Shown: positions 34,112 to 46,080 of the stretch, piece by piece
Layout of the letters: the number at the start of each line of letters is the position of its first letter
Position numbering within the stretch: position 1 is the first letter of the stretch
DNA from: Pelodera strongyloides
Lineage: Eukaryota; Nematoda; Chromadorea; Rhabditida; Rhabditidae
Length of the DNA stretch: 64,000 bases
Direction: 5' to 3'
NCBI GenBank assembly: GCA_036852015.1
Contig: JAANDG010000467.1
Span: 1 to 64,000 of the forward strand
Program-made: the position numbers and the translations under genes
Notes under the pieces: generated by a model
Seen by the model: only the letters and a program-made list of their open reading frames with translations
Databases searched by the model: none
Told to the model about the DNA's origin: nothing

Positions 34112-35812
34112 ATGCTCCGCGTCGTTCTACTAGCCGCCCTTGGTGAGCTATTACTTCAAAGTGTTACTTTTTTTTCTAGCTCATTAGTTACTGAGTTATT
34201 ACTTATTAATTATTGATTTTTTAATTAGCAAAGTTTCCACAGCACAGAGACATAGCTATAAAGTAAAGGAAACCAATGCGCATCAATGTCGATGCCGTAC
34301 CTCATCTGTCTTGAAGTGGTATTTCTTAAAGCGGTACAACTTCCGGTTTTTGAAATGTATGTTTGGAATTTTGTTGTCTGACATACGTTTCAATAACCTT
34401 TAGTCCAGTCCATATTCTAAATGAAAATTATCGACCACAAATCTTCTGTATAATTTAGAACAAGGTCAATATATCTCAACTTGTGAACCTTAGGGGAGGT
34501 GCGGGGGAGTGGTGTGGTGAACAACTTCAAAATATGAATTTAATTTGTTTTAGTCGCCGTCGTGGCCGCTAAGGAGTCTTGTCTACACTGTATTTGCCTG
34601 CACGAGTCGGGATGCAAACCCCTGGGATGCCATATGGATGTAGGATCCCTGTCCTGCGGATACTACCAGGTTTGCAGTTTTAGAAAAGTTGATCTTATCA
34701 CGCAGGCTGTTTCGCAAGCTCCCAAGGTTGCTATTAAAGTCAACAGTCAGTCAATCTGCGAGAAGTCTTACAATAATGTTATGCAAACTGGCTACGCGAA
34801 ATCTCCACATATTCTGTGCAGACCATTAGTAGCTTATAGATTTTCTTTTTCATTGGAGTTGAACATAATTAAAAGACTACCGCTTCACTGGACCTCCAGT
34901 GTAACACCACTGTAGTTTAACTGAAACTCCACTGTGCAAAGGCCCGCTGCGACTGTCATGCAGACCCAACGCGTTATGACTTGCCTTATTTCATGTTCAA
35001 TACATATCAAATGGGTGAACCAATTACGCGACCGTTCGCCGGTTTTTATTGGGCCAGCCCATTTGGGGACATCTTCGGGGTTTCGGCAACTTTTTCTTTT
35101 TCCTGTGTATCAACTGCTGGTTTCAGATCAAGCTCCCGTACTACGAGGACTGCGGAGAGCCCGGAAAGAAGAAGGGAGAGTCGACCGAGACTGCATGGAA
35201 GAGGTAGACTGATGTTTAAAAATAATATAACTCCTCCTTCAGCTCCTTCAGTGGAGAAATAGAGAGTCAAGCAAGAGCAAGGGAGATGCACGATTCAAGT
35301 TGAGAGAGAGATCTAAAGTGTTAGAGAGAGAGCTAGAGAGAGAGAGAGAAGAGAGGAGAGAGAGAAAGAGGAGAGAGAGCGGGAGCGTGTAGACATAATC
35401 ATGTTGTGAGAAAAAAAACCCATCCACAATAATTCCTTTTCAGATGCGCCAACGAGTACTCATGCTCCACTGAATGCGTCGAGAAATACTTCAAGAGATA
35501 CGAGGGCATGTGCCACACCGGAGGAACTTGCGAGCGCATGTCTAGAATTCACAACGGAGGTATGCTTCTTACCACTTACCACTATGTTGGTGAGCGCGGT
35601 GCGCGCGGTGCGGTTACGGCTATCCGCACGAAGCGTTTTCGAGAAAGTATACACGCGGCTAGGCGTAACCGCGTCGGGGGCTCCTGGACCTGAGCAGTCA
35701 ATATTGCCGAAACTGAGAAAAAAATAGCTGCCTTGTTTGCCTTGAGCTACATATTGATACACACCCCGTTTCATGCTTCATAGTCTTTGTTTCATTCTCT
35801 CTCTCTTTCTCA

Positions 35813-35844
<32 letters not shown>

Positions 35845-36004
35845 TCTGTTTTCTCTCTCTCTCTCTCTTGTCCTTGTGATAAGAATTTTGACAGCCTTAT
35901 CAATCAATAAATCAATCGATATCTCTGTAGGACCCTCTGGATGCCGTTACTCGTCCACCATCGGATACTGGGACGCCATTCACAGATGCTGCGGATGCTC
36001 ATAA
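34112..36004 (+). CDS. Invertebrate-type (destabilase) lysozyme, gene 1
   Basis: Secreted i-type lysozyme that cleaves the beta-1,4 bond between N-acetylmuramate and N-acetylglucosamine in bacterial cell wall; members can also have isopeptidase activity. Exons 34112-34142, 34554-34669, 35127-35203, 35444-35559 and 35931-36004 give 137 aa. A signal peptide (residues 1-16, MLRVVLLAALVAVVAA) precedes the mature domain. Glu28 in HESGC and Asp39 in DVGSLSCGYYQ are the expected catalytic pair. IKLPYYEDCG, AWKRCA, TGGTCERMSRIHNGG and the end (YWDAIHRCCGCS) are family blocks; 14 mature cysteines suggest seven disulfides. AATAAA is at 36059. It lies tail-to-tail with gene 2. Likely gut defence or digestion of bacteria. 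The third and fourth introns carry complementary GA and CT tracts. Confidence 0.95.
35308..35391. repeat. (GA)n microsatellite, intron 3 of lysozyme gene 1
   Basis: GA tract about 50 bp before exon 4. Confidence 0.95.
35590..35690. repeat. GC-rich fragment of the dispersed foldback repeat
   Basis: CGGTTACGG and GTAACCGCGTC arms resemble the palindromic core of the repeat at 17331-17615. It lies in intron 4 of lysozyme gene 1. Confidence 0.5.
35796..35869. repeat. (CT)n microsatellite, intron 4 of lysozyme gene 1
   Basis: CT tract on the sense strand, complementary to the GA tract in intron 3. Confidence 0.95.
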
Positions 36005-36109
36005 GTCGTTTTGTAGCTGAAATCGAGAAAATGCAAAGTCAGCCGAACTTTGTCTATGAATAAATATGTACATTCTCAAACGTTGTTTACGTTTACACTG
36101 TTCTAGCGA

Positions 36110-36182
36110 GAGAGAGAGAGAGAGAGAGAGGCAGAGAGAGAAATGGAGCGAGAAAGGAAAGAGAGAAAGGAAAGAGAGAGAT
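36110..36182. repeat. (GA)n microsatellite
   Basis: GA-rich repeat just beyond the polyadenylation signal of lysozyme gene 1. Confidence 0.95.
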
Positions 36183-36691
36183 AACGAACATAGTTTTATG
36201 AAGTATGTCACAAACCGTTGTCACAAATTACGAGAAAAAGGTCTAGAAGTAATTGCGCTCGGCAGTGATCCTGCAAAATAGCAAGGATTGATATTTGAAA
36301 GTTTGAAAGTTACTTATTCCGGAATCGTTTAAAGTTTAAACGTTCTTTCCTGCTCCTTTGAGATGTGTCCTGACTGAGGACTACAATGGAAGAGCTGAGA
36401 CGCCAATCGAAAGAAACCCCGGCTCTTGAGAACGGCAGAGAGGTCGACAGGTGGCTTATGTCTAGCTTGCGTCTAGTTTTTATGGTCTGCGACAACTTAT
36501 AATGAAATACATATAAACTTCGAAGCGAGCTTTGCGTCTGTGCAACTTGGGATTTTACGCGACACCACGATATTCTAGGATTTTCGCCTTTTTGGGGTAT
36601 TTTTGTACTGAGGGAGCGAAGCAAAGCTGGATTTCTGCTAATTGTAAGGTAAGTAACGAGTTTGTTGGAGTCTGCTGGTCAGCTAGCTGTC
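36183..36691. other. No gene seen between convergent lysozyme genes
   Basis: Intergenic DNA without a supported exon or repeat. Confidence 0.4.
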
Positions 36692-36874
36692 TTAAAACGA
36701 AATGCAGACCGGTTTTTGAAACGCATCGAGTACACCAACATTCCTATCCGTCATATGCAAATGAGCATATTTTAGCATAAAAACTAGACCACAGTTAGAC
36801 CACACTTCGCATAGATACATAAAAAGACAGTTGTCCACGATGCGTTTCAAAAACCGACCGGTATTTCGCTTTAA
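36692..36874. mobile_element. Family-1 MITE between lysozyme genes 1 and 2
   Basis: The ends are TTAAAACGAAATGCAGACCGG and CCGACCGGTATTTCGCTTTAA. Confidence 0.8.
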
Positions 36875-36982
36875 ATCTGCCATGTGCATAGTTCCTTATA
36901 AAGACGACAAGTGTTTTAATTTAATACTTTATTACATTTTATACATATTTAGAAGTTTGCAATTCCCAGACAATAAGTCGAT

Positions 36983-39066
36983 TTATGAGCAGCCACAGCA
37001 CTTGTGGATGGCGTTCCAGTAGGTGAGAGTGGATGAATAACGGCAGCCGGAGGGTCCTGGAAATGTTATGTTAATTATGCAAATTTTCTGAACGTTAATT
37101 GACGGTCCAGTCATCAGTTGGACGATAATTACAGTGACCCCGTGTTTGCGAAGTAAAGATAAAACATAATGTTCACCTTAGTTTCTAAATTGCGTGGGTT
37201 TATGCTTTGTTTTGTGCATTTGGTTTACGATTTGCTGATTTGCTCACTTTACACTCAGTGTTCAGCTTTTCTTGTTTTGATATAGCGTTGCGGTATGTCT
37301 TTCGCACTATACACCTATGTTTGCGCACTTCGCTTCCATTTTGCGCACTTCCTTCTATTTTGCGCACTTTGCCATTTTGCGCACTTTACGTTCTAGTTTA
37401 CGCACCTCCATTGTGAATACGGGACATGCGCTCGCAGGTTCCACCAGTGCTGCACAGATGTCCGTATCTCTTGAAGTAGTTCTCAACGCAAGTGGTAGCG
37501 CACGAGTATTCGTTGGAGCACCTAGAAGAAATTATTACATCTTTCTACAATTTCAACTGATGACATAGAAGACTGACATAAAGGATATAAATGTCATAAA
37601 AGAATGACATAGGAGATAGAAGACATTAACCGAATACCAGAATTCTGCACGCAAAAGTAAAAACGATATTGCACGTATCTTGTGAAAATGGACAAGCACA
37701 TTTTCCCGTGCAAGTATAGCACGGAAGAGCGCGGCACAAAATGCAACATTTTAAATGCATTTCTCCAGCTCATAATAACAAACCAAGTGCAAGAACGTTT
37801 TAAAGAAAAATTAACACCTACTTCTTCCAGGCGGCCTCGGTGGATTCACCGGCGGACTTGCCAGGCTGTCCGCAGTCCTCGTAGTAGGGGAGCTTGATCT
37901 GAAGGAGCCACACGTAATTGATTTACAAAATTGCCACGATTTCTATCGCCGAATTAATGAAACTACTACGTTCTCAGGCGCGCGTCCAGATGATTCCGCG
38001 TCCGCGGGAAAGAGATGCCTTTTTGGCAAGGGAAAGGCGGAGACGCAGAAAATAGGGTGGGCTTGCTTTCTGTCTCGAGTTTTTCAATGCAAAGGTCGAC
38101 AATTAAATTTTGAAGGTCATCATGAATCAACATTAAACTAAACCGTCAAGTGTGCTATCGACAACCTGTTAGCATCCATAGGGAGCCATTTAGCTGCTTG
38201 GGAGACGTTTTCTGCTTCTCATTCATAAGAAAAATGATTAGTAAAGAGAAAGTAAGGGACGAGATAGAGAGGAAGAGAGAGGGAGAGAGAGAAAGAGAGA
38301 GAGAGAAAGGCCCAACAAACCTGGTAGTATCCGCAGGACAGGGATCCAACATCCATGTTACATCCGATGGGCTTGCATCCCGACTCGTGCAGGCAAATAC
38401 AGTGGAGACAAGTGTCTGCGGCGGCAATCGCCACTAAAGAAGCAACAGGTGGTTTCAAAAATACTGTGTGCAAAAAAAAGAAATGAACAATCTGTAGCTT
38501 ATTGGCGAATTTCCAATCGCCACATCTAATGTGAAAATCGGAATGCAGTGCTTGTGATATTTTACTTGTTTCTTTACAAACAGTTGAAAACGGTTAGAAC
38601 AAAAGTTTGTTTCGTTATGGCGATCCATTCCTATATGTATAGAAGACAATGGTAAAAAAAATCAGCGTGTCTTGCATTTTGTTAAAGCGAAATACCGGCC
38701 GGTTTTTGAAACGCATCGACAACTGAATTCTTACGTATTTATGCTAACAATAAGTTGCTCGAATTTAGGTCGATTTTTTTTTATTCTAATTTATATTCGT
38801 TTGCATAAGCTGCATTAGATTGCAGGTGTACTCGATGTGTTTCAAAAACCGACCAGTATTTCGCTTATGTAATGAGTAATGATCTAACGAAACTCAAATC
38901 CATATATAATGGCTTATGGCTAATGGCTAATAGCTAATGGCTAATGGCTAATGGCTATGTCTAATGGCTTATGTTAATTTAATGGCTTTGAAGATTGTCG
39001 TGACTGTAGGACTTGTTATTATTTCAAGAACTCACCAAAAGCGGCGAGGAGAACGTAGCGAAGCAT
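36983..39066 (-). CDS. Invertebrate-type (destabilase) lysozyme, gene 2
   Basis: Paralog of gene 1 with the same five-exon structure: 39066-39036, 38433-38321, 37898-37822, 37521-37406, 37056-36983; 136 aa. Signal peptide MLRYVLLAAF plus VAIAAA. Catalytic Glu in HESGC and Asp in DVGSLSCGYYQ are present, as are IKLPYYEDCGQPGK, CERMSRIHNGG and the CCGCS end. Compared with gene 1 one residue is lost before the first mature Cys, and the middle differs (YFKRYGHLCSTGGT). A minus-strand AATAAA lies at 36933-36928. Intron 2 contains a GA/CT microsatellite and a fragment of the dispersed GC-rich repeat; intron 1 holds a family-1 MITE. It runs in tandem with gene 3. Confidence 0.95.
37975..38107. repeat. 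Fragment of the dispersed foldback repeat in lysozyme gene 2
   Basis: TCAGGCGCGCGTCC, CGCGTCCGCGGGAAA and GGCGGAGACGCAGAAA match pieces of 17331-17615. Confidence 0.6.
38262..38310. repeat. (GA)n microsatellite, intron 2 of lysozyme gene 2
   Basis: GA tract next to the donor of exon 2; it reads CT on the gene's sense strand. Confidence 0.9.
38682..38865. mobile_element. Family-1 TTAA MITE in intron 1 of lysozyme gene 2
   Basis: The ends are TTAAAGCGAAATACCGGCCGG and CCGACCAGTATTTCGCTTA. Confidence 0.8.
38905..38975. repeat. Tandem CTAATGG minisatellite
   Basis: About nine imperfect copies of the 7-mer CTAATGG with variants CTTATGG and CTAATAG. Confidence 0.9.
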
Positions 39067-39096
39067 GGTTGCCTGCCTTCTGTGCGCGCCGGCTGG

Positions 39097-39161
39097 CTTT
39101 TATAAGGCAAGGGTGCATTTATCAGATCAGGGCCGACACGTTGCTAGTTGGTCTCTTATCA
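39097..39161 (-). promoter_or_regulatory. Promoter of lysozyme gene 2: TATA box and TGATAA sites
   Basis: CTTATAAAAG on the minus strand (39106-39097) is 31-40 bp before the ATG. TGATAA sites occur at 39124-39119 and 39161-39155, the same arrangement as in genes 1 and 3. Confidence 0.6.
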
Positions 39162-39379
39162 ACCCGTGCTTCAAATCGGGAATTAATCGCCGAAAAAATC
39201 AGAATGCAAAAACCGTTGATACATCCGTTACTGGTTTTGGAAATAGCCAAATATTTGTGTTTGCTATAAAAATATGAAAATGAAAACATATGGCTCATTT
39301 TTGTTTCTTTATGTAATTTATGTTAAACTGAACGTTCACCCGCCATCTCGCTTTCTAACCTCTCTCCCTCTCCCTCTCT

Positions 39380-39410
<31 letters not shown>

Positions 39411-40351
39411 ACCTCAATCACCTTTGCTACCCTCATCTCTCATTGTCAGCTTCCATGTTCTATGAATAGAATAAAAAAAGAAACAGTCATCAGTTTCGAA
39501 ACTGCGCTTATCTGAATGTAGGTCTTATTATTATTTGTGTCGTATGAAAAGTTTCGCATCTGCATCATGTATATCAAAATAGAAGGCAATAACTATGTTA
39601 TGACCAAGGATTCCAGCGTGTGTCACTTTGTTTACATTCAGTGACTCTGCCATGCTTACTGTTGTACTGCTCGAGCCTTTTTTTGTATTATTATAAGCGG
39701 TCCTGATTCTATGGGAGCATGTATTGATGCTTGATCCAGTTACAAGTAACTTACAATGTATGGAGTAGTATTTTTTAATCGTAGAATATCACCTCCACTT
39801 TTTTTTTGTCTGCAAGTCTGAACATCAAACTTTGCAGGAAAGGAACGGCAATTTTCTGTGTAGTATACCTATACGTACCGAGTAGTCTATTAAATTGGTA
39901 CCTTTATTGCCCTGATCTGGAATTCAATTACGCAGGTCTAATAAAATAATAAAAAAGATCAGAAAATAATAATTCTTATCTTTAGTGTCACCAGTCTATG
40001 TGCAAATAGGTGCTAAAGACTAACATAGATACGCGAACAAAGAACAAGACCGCAATATTAGATGTATGTCGTTTTATTAGAGAGAGGGAGAGAGAGCCAG
40101 AGAGAGGGAGCCAGAGAGAGAAAGAGGGAGCGAGAAAGAGAAAGTGAGAGAGAGAGATGTATGTCGTTTTGTCTTGGTACGTAAGTAATGCGATAACAAA
40201 GCGGATGTATAACATACTGATTGCAGAATTCCGGAACTTTTCAGGAAAAAATCAGGTCATGGCTTAGAACCCCTGAAATTTTTTTGTGCAGAATTTCCAT
40301 TTTCAGCAAAACCTTCAAAAACAAAATGGGAGTACAAAAGCGTTACGGTGA
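39162..40351. other. Intergenic with microsatellites; no gene
   Basis: A (CT)n tract at 39358-39411 and a GA-rich tract at 40078-40159 are the only clear structures. Confidence 0.45.
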
Positions 40352-40528
40352 AAACCGCAAATACCGGCCGGTTTTTGAAACACATTGAGTACGTCAGCAT
40401 CCTTATGCTGCTTACGCAAATGAACATAAATTAGAATAAAAAATCTCGCTAAATTCGAGTAACTTAAATTCTTAAGAATCGAGTTGTCCACGATGCGTTT
40501 CAAAAACCGGCGGTTATTTCGCTTTAAC
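40352..40528. mobile_element. Family-1 MITE
   Basis: The ends are CGCAAATACCGGCCGG and CCGGCGGTTATTTCGCTTTAA. Confidence 0.75.
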
Positions 40529-41147
40529 CGGCAGATGCTTGTTTGCGTGTCAAGCTGTGCTTTCATCAATACATCGAAAATACAGTTTCCATAACTTTGT
40601 CAGGCGCATCGAGCTTCATTGACAAGGAATTTTCTGTGTCTGTCCATGAAAGCCCAGCTGTCACGCAACAGACCAGCCCATCAAATCGAGAAGTTGTATC
40701 ACAGAAAACATAGTGAAATGCGATGAACGTGGGTATTCAGTAGGGCCTAAAATATCCAGTATGTCAAGCTCGAGGTCGTACTTTTTATTCGAAGTTGACG
40801 AAGAAAAGAAAACTACCACATCGTACAGTTCTTTGATTAGGTGCTTAGCAATAATGTCCTACAAAAATGAGCGAACATCTGAAATATGTTTGTTCTGATG
40901 AGTTCGGTGTGTTTCTGTGATAGAAGTACAAACCCAGGTAAAACCTGCGCAAGGTTAATTGTGTTTCCAGCCCATTCCAAGTTTCATCGAAACCCGCCAT
41001 CAATTTGTCACTAAATGGTCACCAACTGGTCAAGAACCAGTCACCGAATAATTGACACGTTAGATGACGGGCCAGCGACAGTTTTCTGTGGTTTCGGCAT
41101 TTAGTCTGTTTTCTTGTGAAGCTTCTGGGCTCGGACCAGAGTACAGT
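40529..41147. other. No gene seen
   Basis: Degenerate GTCACCAACTGGTCA-type repeats at about 40990-41050, otherwise featureless. Confidence 0.35.
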
Positions 41148-41613
41148 GTTGAAGATTGTAAATCATGGGTTTGCCCTGCCCATGATCTATCTGTGTTGTG
41201 TTGAGTGTGTAGTTGTGCGGGTATTGAAATACATAAGTTGAGCACAATATCTTTATCGGGGCGAGATAGAACCGGCTGTTAGCCCGACATGGGGGCACAC
41301 TGAGGAGGAAAGGGAGCAACGCTCATCAATAGGATACATACGAGAGAGCGGCCCTACGCATAGAAACACAGAGGATGCAGGGGGTTAGATAGCTGTTGAA
41401 TATTATAAGAGTTGAGATGTGCACAACCTTGTATGTATCCTTTTGATGAGCGTTGCTCCCTTTCCTCCTCAGTGTGCCCCCATGTCGGGCTAACAGCCGG
41501 TTATATCTCGCCCCGATAAAGATATTGTGCTCAACTTATGTATTTCAATACACGCACAACTACACACTCAACACAACACAGATAGATCATGGGCAGGGCA
41601 AACCCATGATTTA
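41148..41613. mobile_element. Foldback element with about 190-bp arms
   Basis: 41148-41342 (ending GTTGCTCC region and ATAGGATACATAC) is repeated inverted at 41430-41613 almost without change. The arms surround a roughly 90-bp loop. No coding potential. Confidence 0.8.
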
Positions 41614-41868
41614 CAATAATATGAAAAATTAAAAAAAAATTCTCGTGTAGTTCCAAGATACGATAAATTTTCAGCATATTTGGAAACCCCATTTGGAAAA
41701 AGTTGATTCCTGAGAGCTGAAACAGAGCGGAACGATATGTAGACGTAGCGCCAATGATTCAAAAGTATGACAGAATTGACATTCAAAAACAACAACACTA
41801 TGTATGCACATATACTTTATTGTGCTCAAGCATAAGCATCAATGGGACTTGACGTTGTTCGAGTTTGT

Positions 41869-43380
41869 TTAAGAACATCCGCAGCATTTCTGGATGGCAT
41901 ACCAGTATTGCATAGTCGATGGGTAGGTGCATCCAGATGGACCTGCAAAGACTTATTCCTTTATTGTTATTGTTATTGCATTGCAATGATGTTTTCTATA
42001 TGTACAGTTCGCTTAAGTTTAGGCTTAGGCTTAGGCTTAGTCGTCAAGTCAAAGTGGACTGGATTGAGCACGGTTTTTAGATATTGAATTTTTCTGGTTT
42101 CACGGATCTTTGTCTTATTAACGCACCTCCATTGTGAATACGGGACATGCGCTCGCAAGTTCCTCCGGTAGAGCATCCGCGTCCATAACGGTTGAAGTAG
42201 TTCTGGACGCAGGTTGTGGCACACGAGTAGTCGTTGGAGCATCTAAATCATAGAACTTGAATCTCATAACTACCTCTAGGACGCAATAGAATGTTGACGT
42301 TCAACTAACAGTGTCGTCAAATCAAAGAGTTACTGAAGGTGAATGAGAGGAATAATTGAAGATGTTTAAAAGGAACACAATCAGATCGTAGTTTTACGAT
42401 GATCATTAATATAATAATAGTAATTTTTGCGGCTAATTATGGAAATCTTATTCTAACATTCAACTAAAGCGATTGACTTATCCTGCCAGAAGTGGCTATA
42501 GCAATCGAGGAATAATTGAAGCTAACAATGAGGACGCAGTTTTACGATGACCATTAATAATGGTAATTATTGTACCTCTGATCAGTAATAATGGCAATTA
42601 TTGTACCTCTTCCAGGCGGCCTCGGTGGATTCACCGGCGTTCTTTCCAGGCTGTCCGCAGTCCTCGTAGTAAGGGAGCTTGATCTGAAAGCGCCAAAATA
42701 AGCAATACAAACTACATATTGAACTGCAAGAACATCATTTCAACACAGTCACGCAGTTGCGCACGCACGCACTTACGCACATACGCACGCGCGCGCGAGC
42801 GCACGCACACAACCACACATGCGAGATAATATAATCAGTCAGTATCATTGAATGTATGTACCCAGAAATTGTTTAGCGTTGGAAGCACATGCCCTACTGG
42901 AGTGAGCATGTGATGAAAGTCATTATAGCTAAGAAAGCATACCTGGTAGTATCCGCAGGACAGGGATCCAACATCCATGTTACATCCGATGGGCCTGCAT
43001 CCTGACTCGTGCAGGCAAATGCAGTGGAGACAAGTGTCGGCGGCGACGAGAGCCACTAAATCACAAATAGGAATCATGGGAGTCATGGGCGATCCCTCCT
43101 GGTCCTAGCCCGAAGACGTCGAGCAAGTTGTCATCTGGAACTCGTCGCCTGTGCTTAGGACCCTTGCGGAACATGTTATAAACCAAACCTTGTAGTTGAA
43201 CTCCCTTGAAGAAATGTGAATTTTTTTTACCTAGCCAGTTTCAAATTATTCTCAAACTATGTGGGTTTCGTGCAAAAATAGGGTATTAGTGGAGGAAATC
43301 ATGGAGATATCGCTTTAAAATTTCCCATAACGAATCAAGAAAAACTAACACAATGTGGCGGCGATGACGTAGCGGAGCAT
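41869..43380 (-). CDS. Invertebrate-type (destabilase) lysozyme, gene 3
   Basis: Third paralog, 136 aa, five exons: 43380-43350, 43055-42943, 42683-42607, 42242-42127, 41942-41869. The first exon uses donor GTTAGT, which keeps phase with MLRYVIAATL then LALVAADTCLHC. Catalytic Glu (HESGC) and Asp (DVGSLSCGYYQ) are present, along with IKLPYYEDCGQPGKNAGEST, CERMSRIHNGG and the end YAIQKCCGCS. A minus-strand AATAAA is at 41821-41816. Intron 4 contains three TTAGGC units and intron 2 an alternating GCAC/CGCG microsatellite. Sequence is closer to gene 2 than to gene 1, suggesting that the tandem pair arose after the split from gene 1. Confidence 0.95.
42019..42040 (+). repeat. Interstitial telomeric repeat (TTAGGC)3
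   Basis: Three perfect units plus TTAG in intron 4 of lysozyme gene 3. Confidence 0.95.
42755..42818. repeat. (GCAC)n/(CG)n microsatellite
   Basis: Alternating purine-pyrimidine tract of GCAC, ACGC and CGCG units in intron 2 of lysozyme gene 3. Confidence 0.85.
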
Positions 43381-43424
43381 GTCTTTGTTGGAGCAGTGCT
43401 AGCCGGCTAGACCTCATGCCCAAC

Positions 43425-43496
43425 CCTTTATAGAGCTTGGTTTCGTAGCGTGTACATGATCTTTTGATGCGTTATCAGAGGCAATCTATGTTATCA
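43425..43496 (-). promoter_or_regulatory. Promoter of lysozyme gene 3: TATA box and TGATAA sites
   Basis: TATAAAGG on the minus strand (43432-43425) is about 45 bp before the ATG. TGATAA sites lie at 43477-43472 and 43496-43491. Confidence 0.6.
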
Positions 43497-43762
43497 CAGA
43501 AACCCTTGGTGCATTCCGGATGCAGCCATGCCCAGAACCGAGATAAACACGCAAAAGTGTAAAAAACACACATAACGGCTCCTCCTCGTGCAATCAATTC
43601 TTTGTGTTTGATTTGATTCGGTGCAAAGTGAGATCAAAGCAGCAAATGGCGGAATATTTGTGGTTTTGTAAAGATAGGCATCTAGTTTTAGAATAAAAAA
43701 ATAAAACTGGCTTGGATCAGTTTATCAGTGTAGACATCCACCAGTGGAGGAAGATAAGACAT

Positions 43763-44188
43763 TAAAGGGTCAGGCCCATTTCAGGTAACACCTATTTTAT
43801 ATAACTCTATCTGATTCTCCGTATCAAATAAGGTAGGATGCAATTTTTTTCCAAACATTAAGCGCAACATTCACGCAATTACCAGCAATTTACCATGTCC
43901 AGTCATACACAACAATCAATCGCAGTTGTCACGCCCCTTCGCGCTGATTGGCCAATATGCTATATTGGGCGTGGCAATTGCGTTATTGGCCAATCCGCGT
44001 GAATGAGCGTGTGACAAGACAACTGCGATTGATTGTTGTGTATGACTGGCCATGGTAAATTGCTGAAAACTGCGTGAATATTGCGACTGAAAATTGGAAA
44101 AAAAATTCAGCCAACTATATTTGAAACGGAGAATCCGATGAAGTCATCAACAATAGGGGTTATCTGAAATGGGCTTGACCCTTTAAGA
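43763..44188. mobile_element. Palindromic TTAA MITE, family 2 (copy 2)
   Basis: The ends TTAAAGGGTCAGGCCCATTT and AAATGGGCTTGACCCTTTAA match the copy at 8284-8702. Confidence 0.85.
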
Positions 44189-44308
44189 CTGACTTACGGC
44201 ACTTGTAAATCTCTTTTACGCCTCAAGAATGTGCTTATTTCTCTAGAGTGGTGCAGCCAAAGATGCTTGTGCCGCAAATTTCCTGAGAAATGTGGAGCTC
44301 TTTCAACT

Positions 44309-44432
44309 AAAGCGAAATACTGGCCGGTTTTTGAAACACATCTTGTACACCATCATTCTTATGCAGCATGTGCAAATGAACATAAATTAGAATAAAAATC
44401 GAGATAAATTCTAGCAAATTAGCATAAATATG
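44309..44432. mobile_element. Family-1 MITE, truncated
   Basis: The left end AAAGCGAAATACTGGCCGG and centre are present; the right end is missing. Confidence 0.7.
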
Positions 44433-44853
44433 TTTCCCCTTATCCAAATCGTGTTTTTTCATATATTCAATAAAATTCCGTCTTGTTTTTTTATGCATGT
44501 TCTGGAAATTTTCAATGTAGTTTCCCGTGTCGCATGTATTTACAAAACGCGAAATCGGCATCGCACGTTGTACGTAAGTTAAATGTTTGTGTGTATGTTG
44601 GTGTCCTCCGTTGTCGTTTATTGCAAAGCAGCTGCGTATAACTGTCAGTACGTAATTGCAACGTGGCTTTTACGACACAACGTTTGGCTTATCACGCTTA
44701 TCTTTTATTTTTATTTTCCCTTTTTTTAATTGCTACATTGCTTGCGAGTGAAGAAAAATCAGACATTCATTCCTATCTTATGACAGTTTGTTATTCAGGA
44801 ATGATATTTGTTCTGAAAACGCGTTGTGGAGTTCAGGGGTGTAGAACACACTA
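44433..44853. other. No gene seen
   Basis: A short open stretch with a hydrophobic run near 44690-44755 has no splice or homology support. Confidence 0.35.
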
Positions 44854-45007
44854 TTAAAGCGAAATACCGTCCGGTTTTTGAAACAGATCGTGTACACCAG
44901 CATTTCTTATGTAACTTATGCAAATGAACATAACTTGGAATAAAAAAATCGAGCTAAATTCGAGTAACTTTCAGTTATCCACGATGAGTTTCAAAATCCG
45001 GACGGTA
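44854..45007. mobile_element. Family-1 TTAA MITE
   Basis: The left end is TTAAAGCGAAATACCGTCCGG; the right end stops early at AAATCCGGACGGTA. Confidence 0.7.
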
Positions 45008-45666
45008 GGAGGAATGTGGTATGCAAATAATAAGTCCTGTGCACTATGAGGCACTATGAGCGAATGCTCTTAATTCAAGGAGGGTGGTTCAATACAGTGT
45101 CCAATGCGTATGCTCTGATCGTAGACTTCGAAAAAATGAAACTTGTGCAGTAAAGGGCTTGATGGCAAGGCAGAGTAACCATTCTGGTGCGCCAAACTCT
45201 CGCCGCACACCACCCGAGTTTCCTCTCAACGCAAGTGTATTTACTTAGTCACTTACACTGTAGCTATCAACTTGCACCCACAATTGCAACTATTTTCAAA
45301 AAGAATCAAGCGCATGATTTAGAAAGACGCTAATAATTGTGGGATAATTTTCGCACACCTATTTTTTTGGCATACTTGCAAACCCCATGAGTATTCTGTA
45401 GGCTTTGACTATCTTTGGAGGAAAATTATTACAGCAGGTGGTGAAATTGTAACTTTTGCGAAATACTGTGCCAATTAGCGTAAATGGCATCTTGCCAATG
45501 CCATAAACTGTAATTATGCAATGGCCTCTATTGCGTGGACGTTAGTACGTAAGAGTTGGCCTTCTACCTAGTACATTGGACTTTATTTTTTTTTGGACAT
45601 ATTCGAATTTAGAATCAGGTATATATTCTACCTTAACGATTATTATTGTATTTATTGTTTTGGCAT
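45008..45666. other. No gene seen
   Basis: Intergenic. It ends in GGCAT (45662-45666), the left target-site duplication of the LTR element. Confidence 0.45.
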
Positions 45667-46080
45667 TGAAATATCTTTATTTCTTAGATAATTTACAAGA
45701 TGGGTAGTTGAATAGCGAAGGTGTAGATTCATCTCCAGGCAGCTACTGTAGAGAGAGTGGAGGCGGCGATCCTGTAGTGTAGAGAGACGGTGGAGGTGAT
45801 CCTGTTGTGGTCCTTGGCTGTTGAGTATCCAGCGAGTAGAGTCCAGCCAGTAGAGTCCATTCTCCATTCCATTAGTCGATCCACATCTCCACCAGTCCAC
45901 CAGTCCAGAAGGTGCAGGTCCCAGTGAGGTTCTTCGGGTCGAAGAGGTCCTGCCTTCTCCGTAGATCTCGCTCCTTTTATTGGTCCATTCGTATGCTAAT
46001 TAGGTCTGCAATCTCTACTTCTCAGACACAACATACCATTTAGACTATTAATACACGTATACGTATGTGTATACGTTACA
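45667..46080 (-). repeat. 3' LTR
   Basis: 414 bp, TG...CA ends, preceded (in element orientation) by the polypurine tract. Confidence 0.95.
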
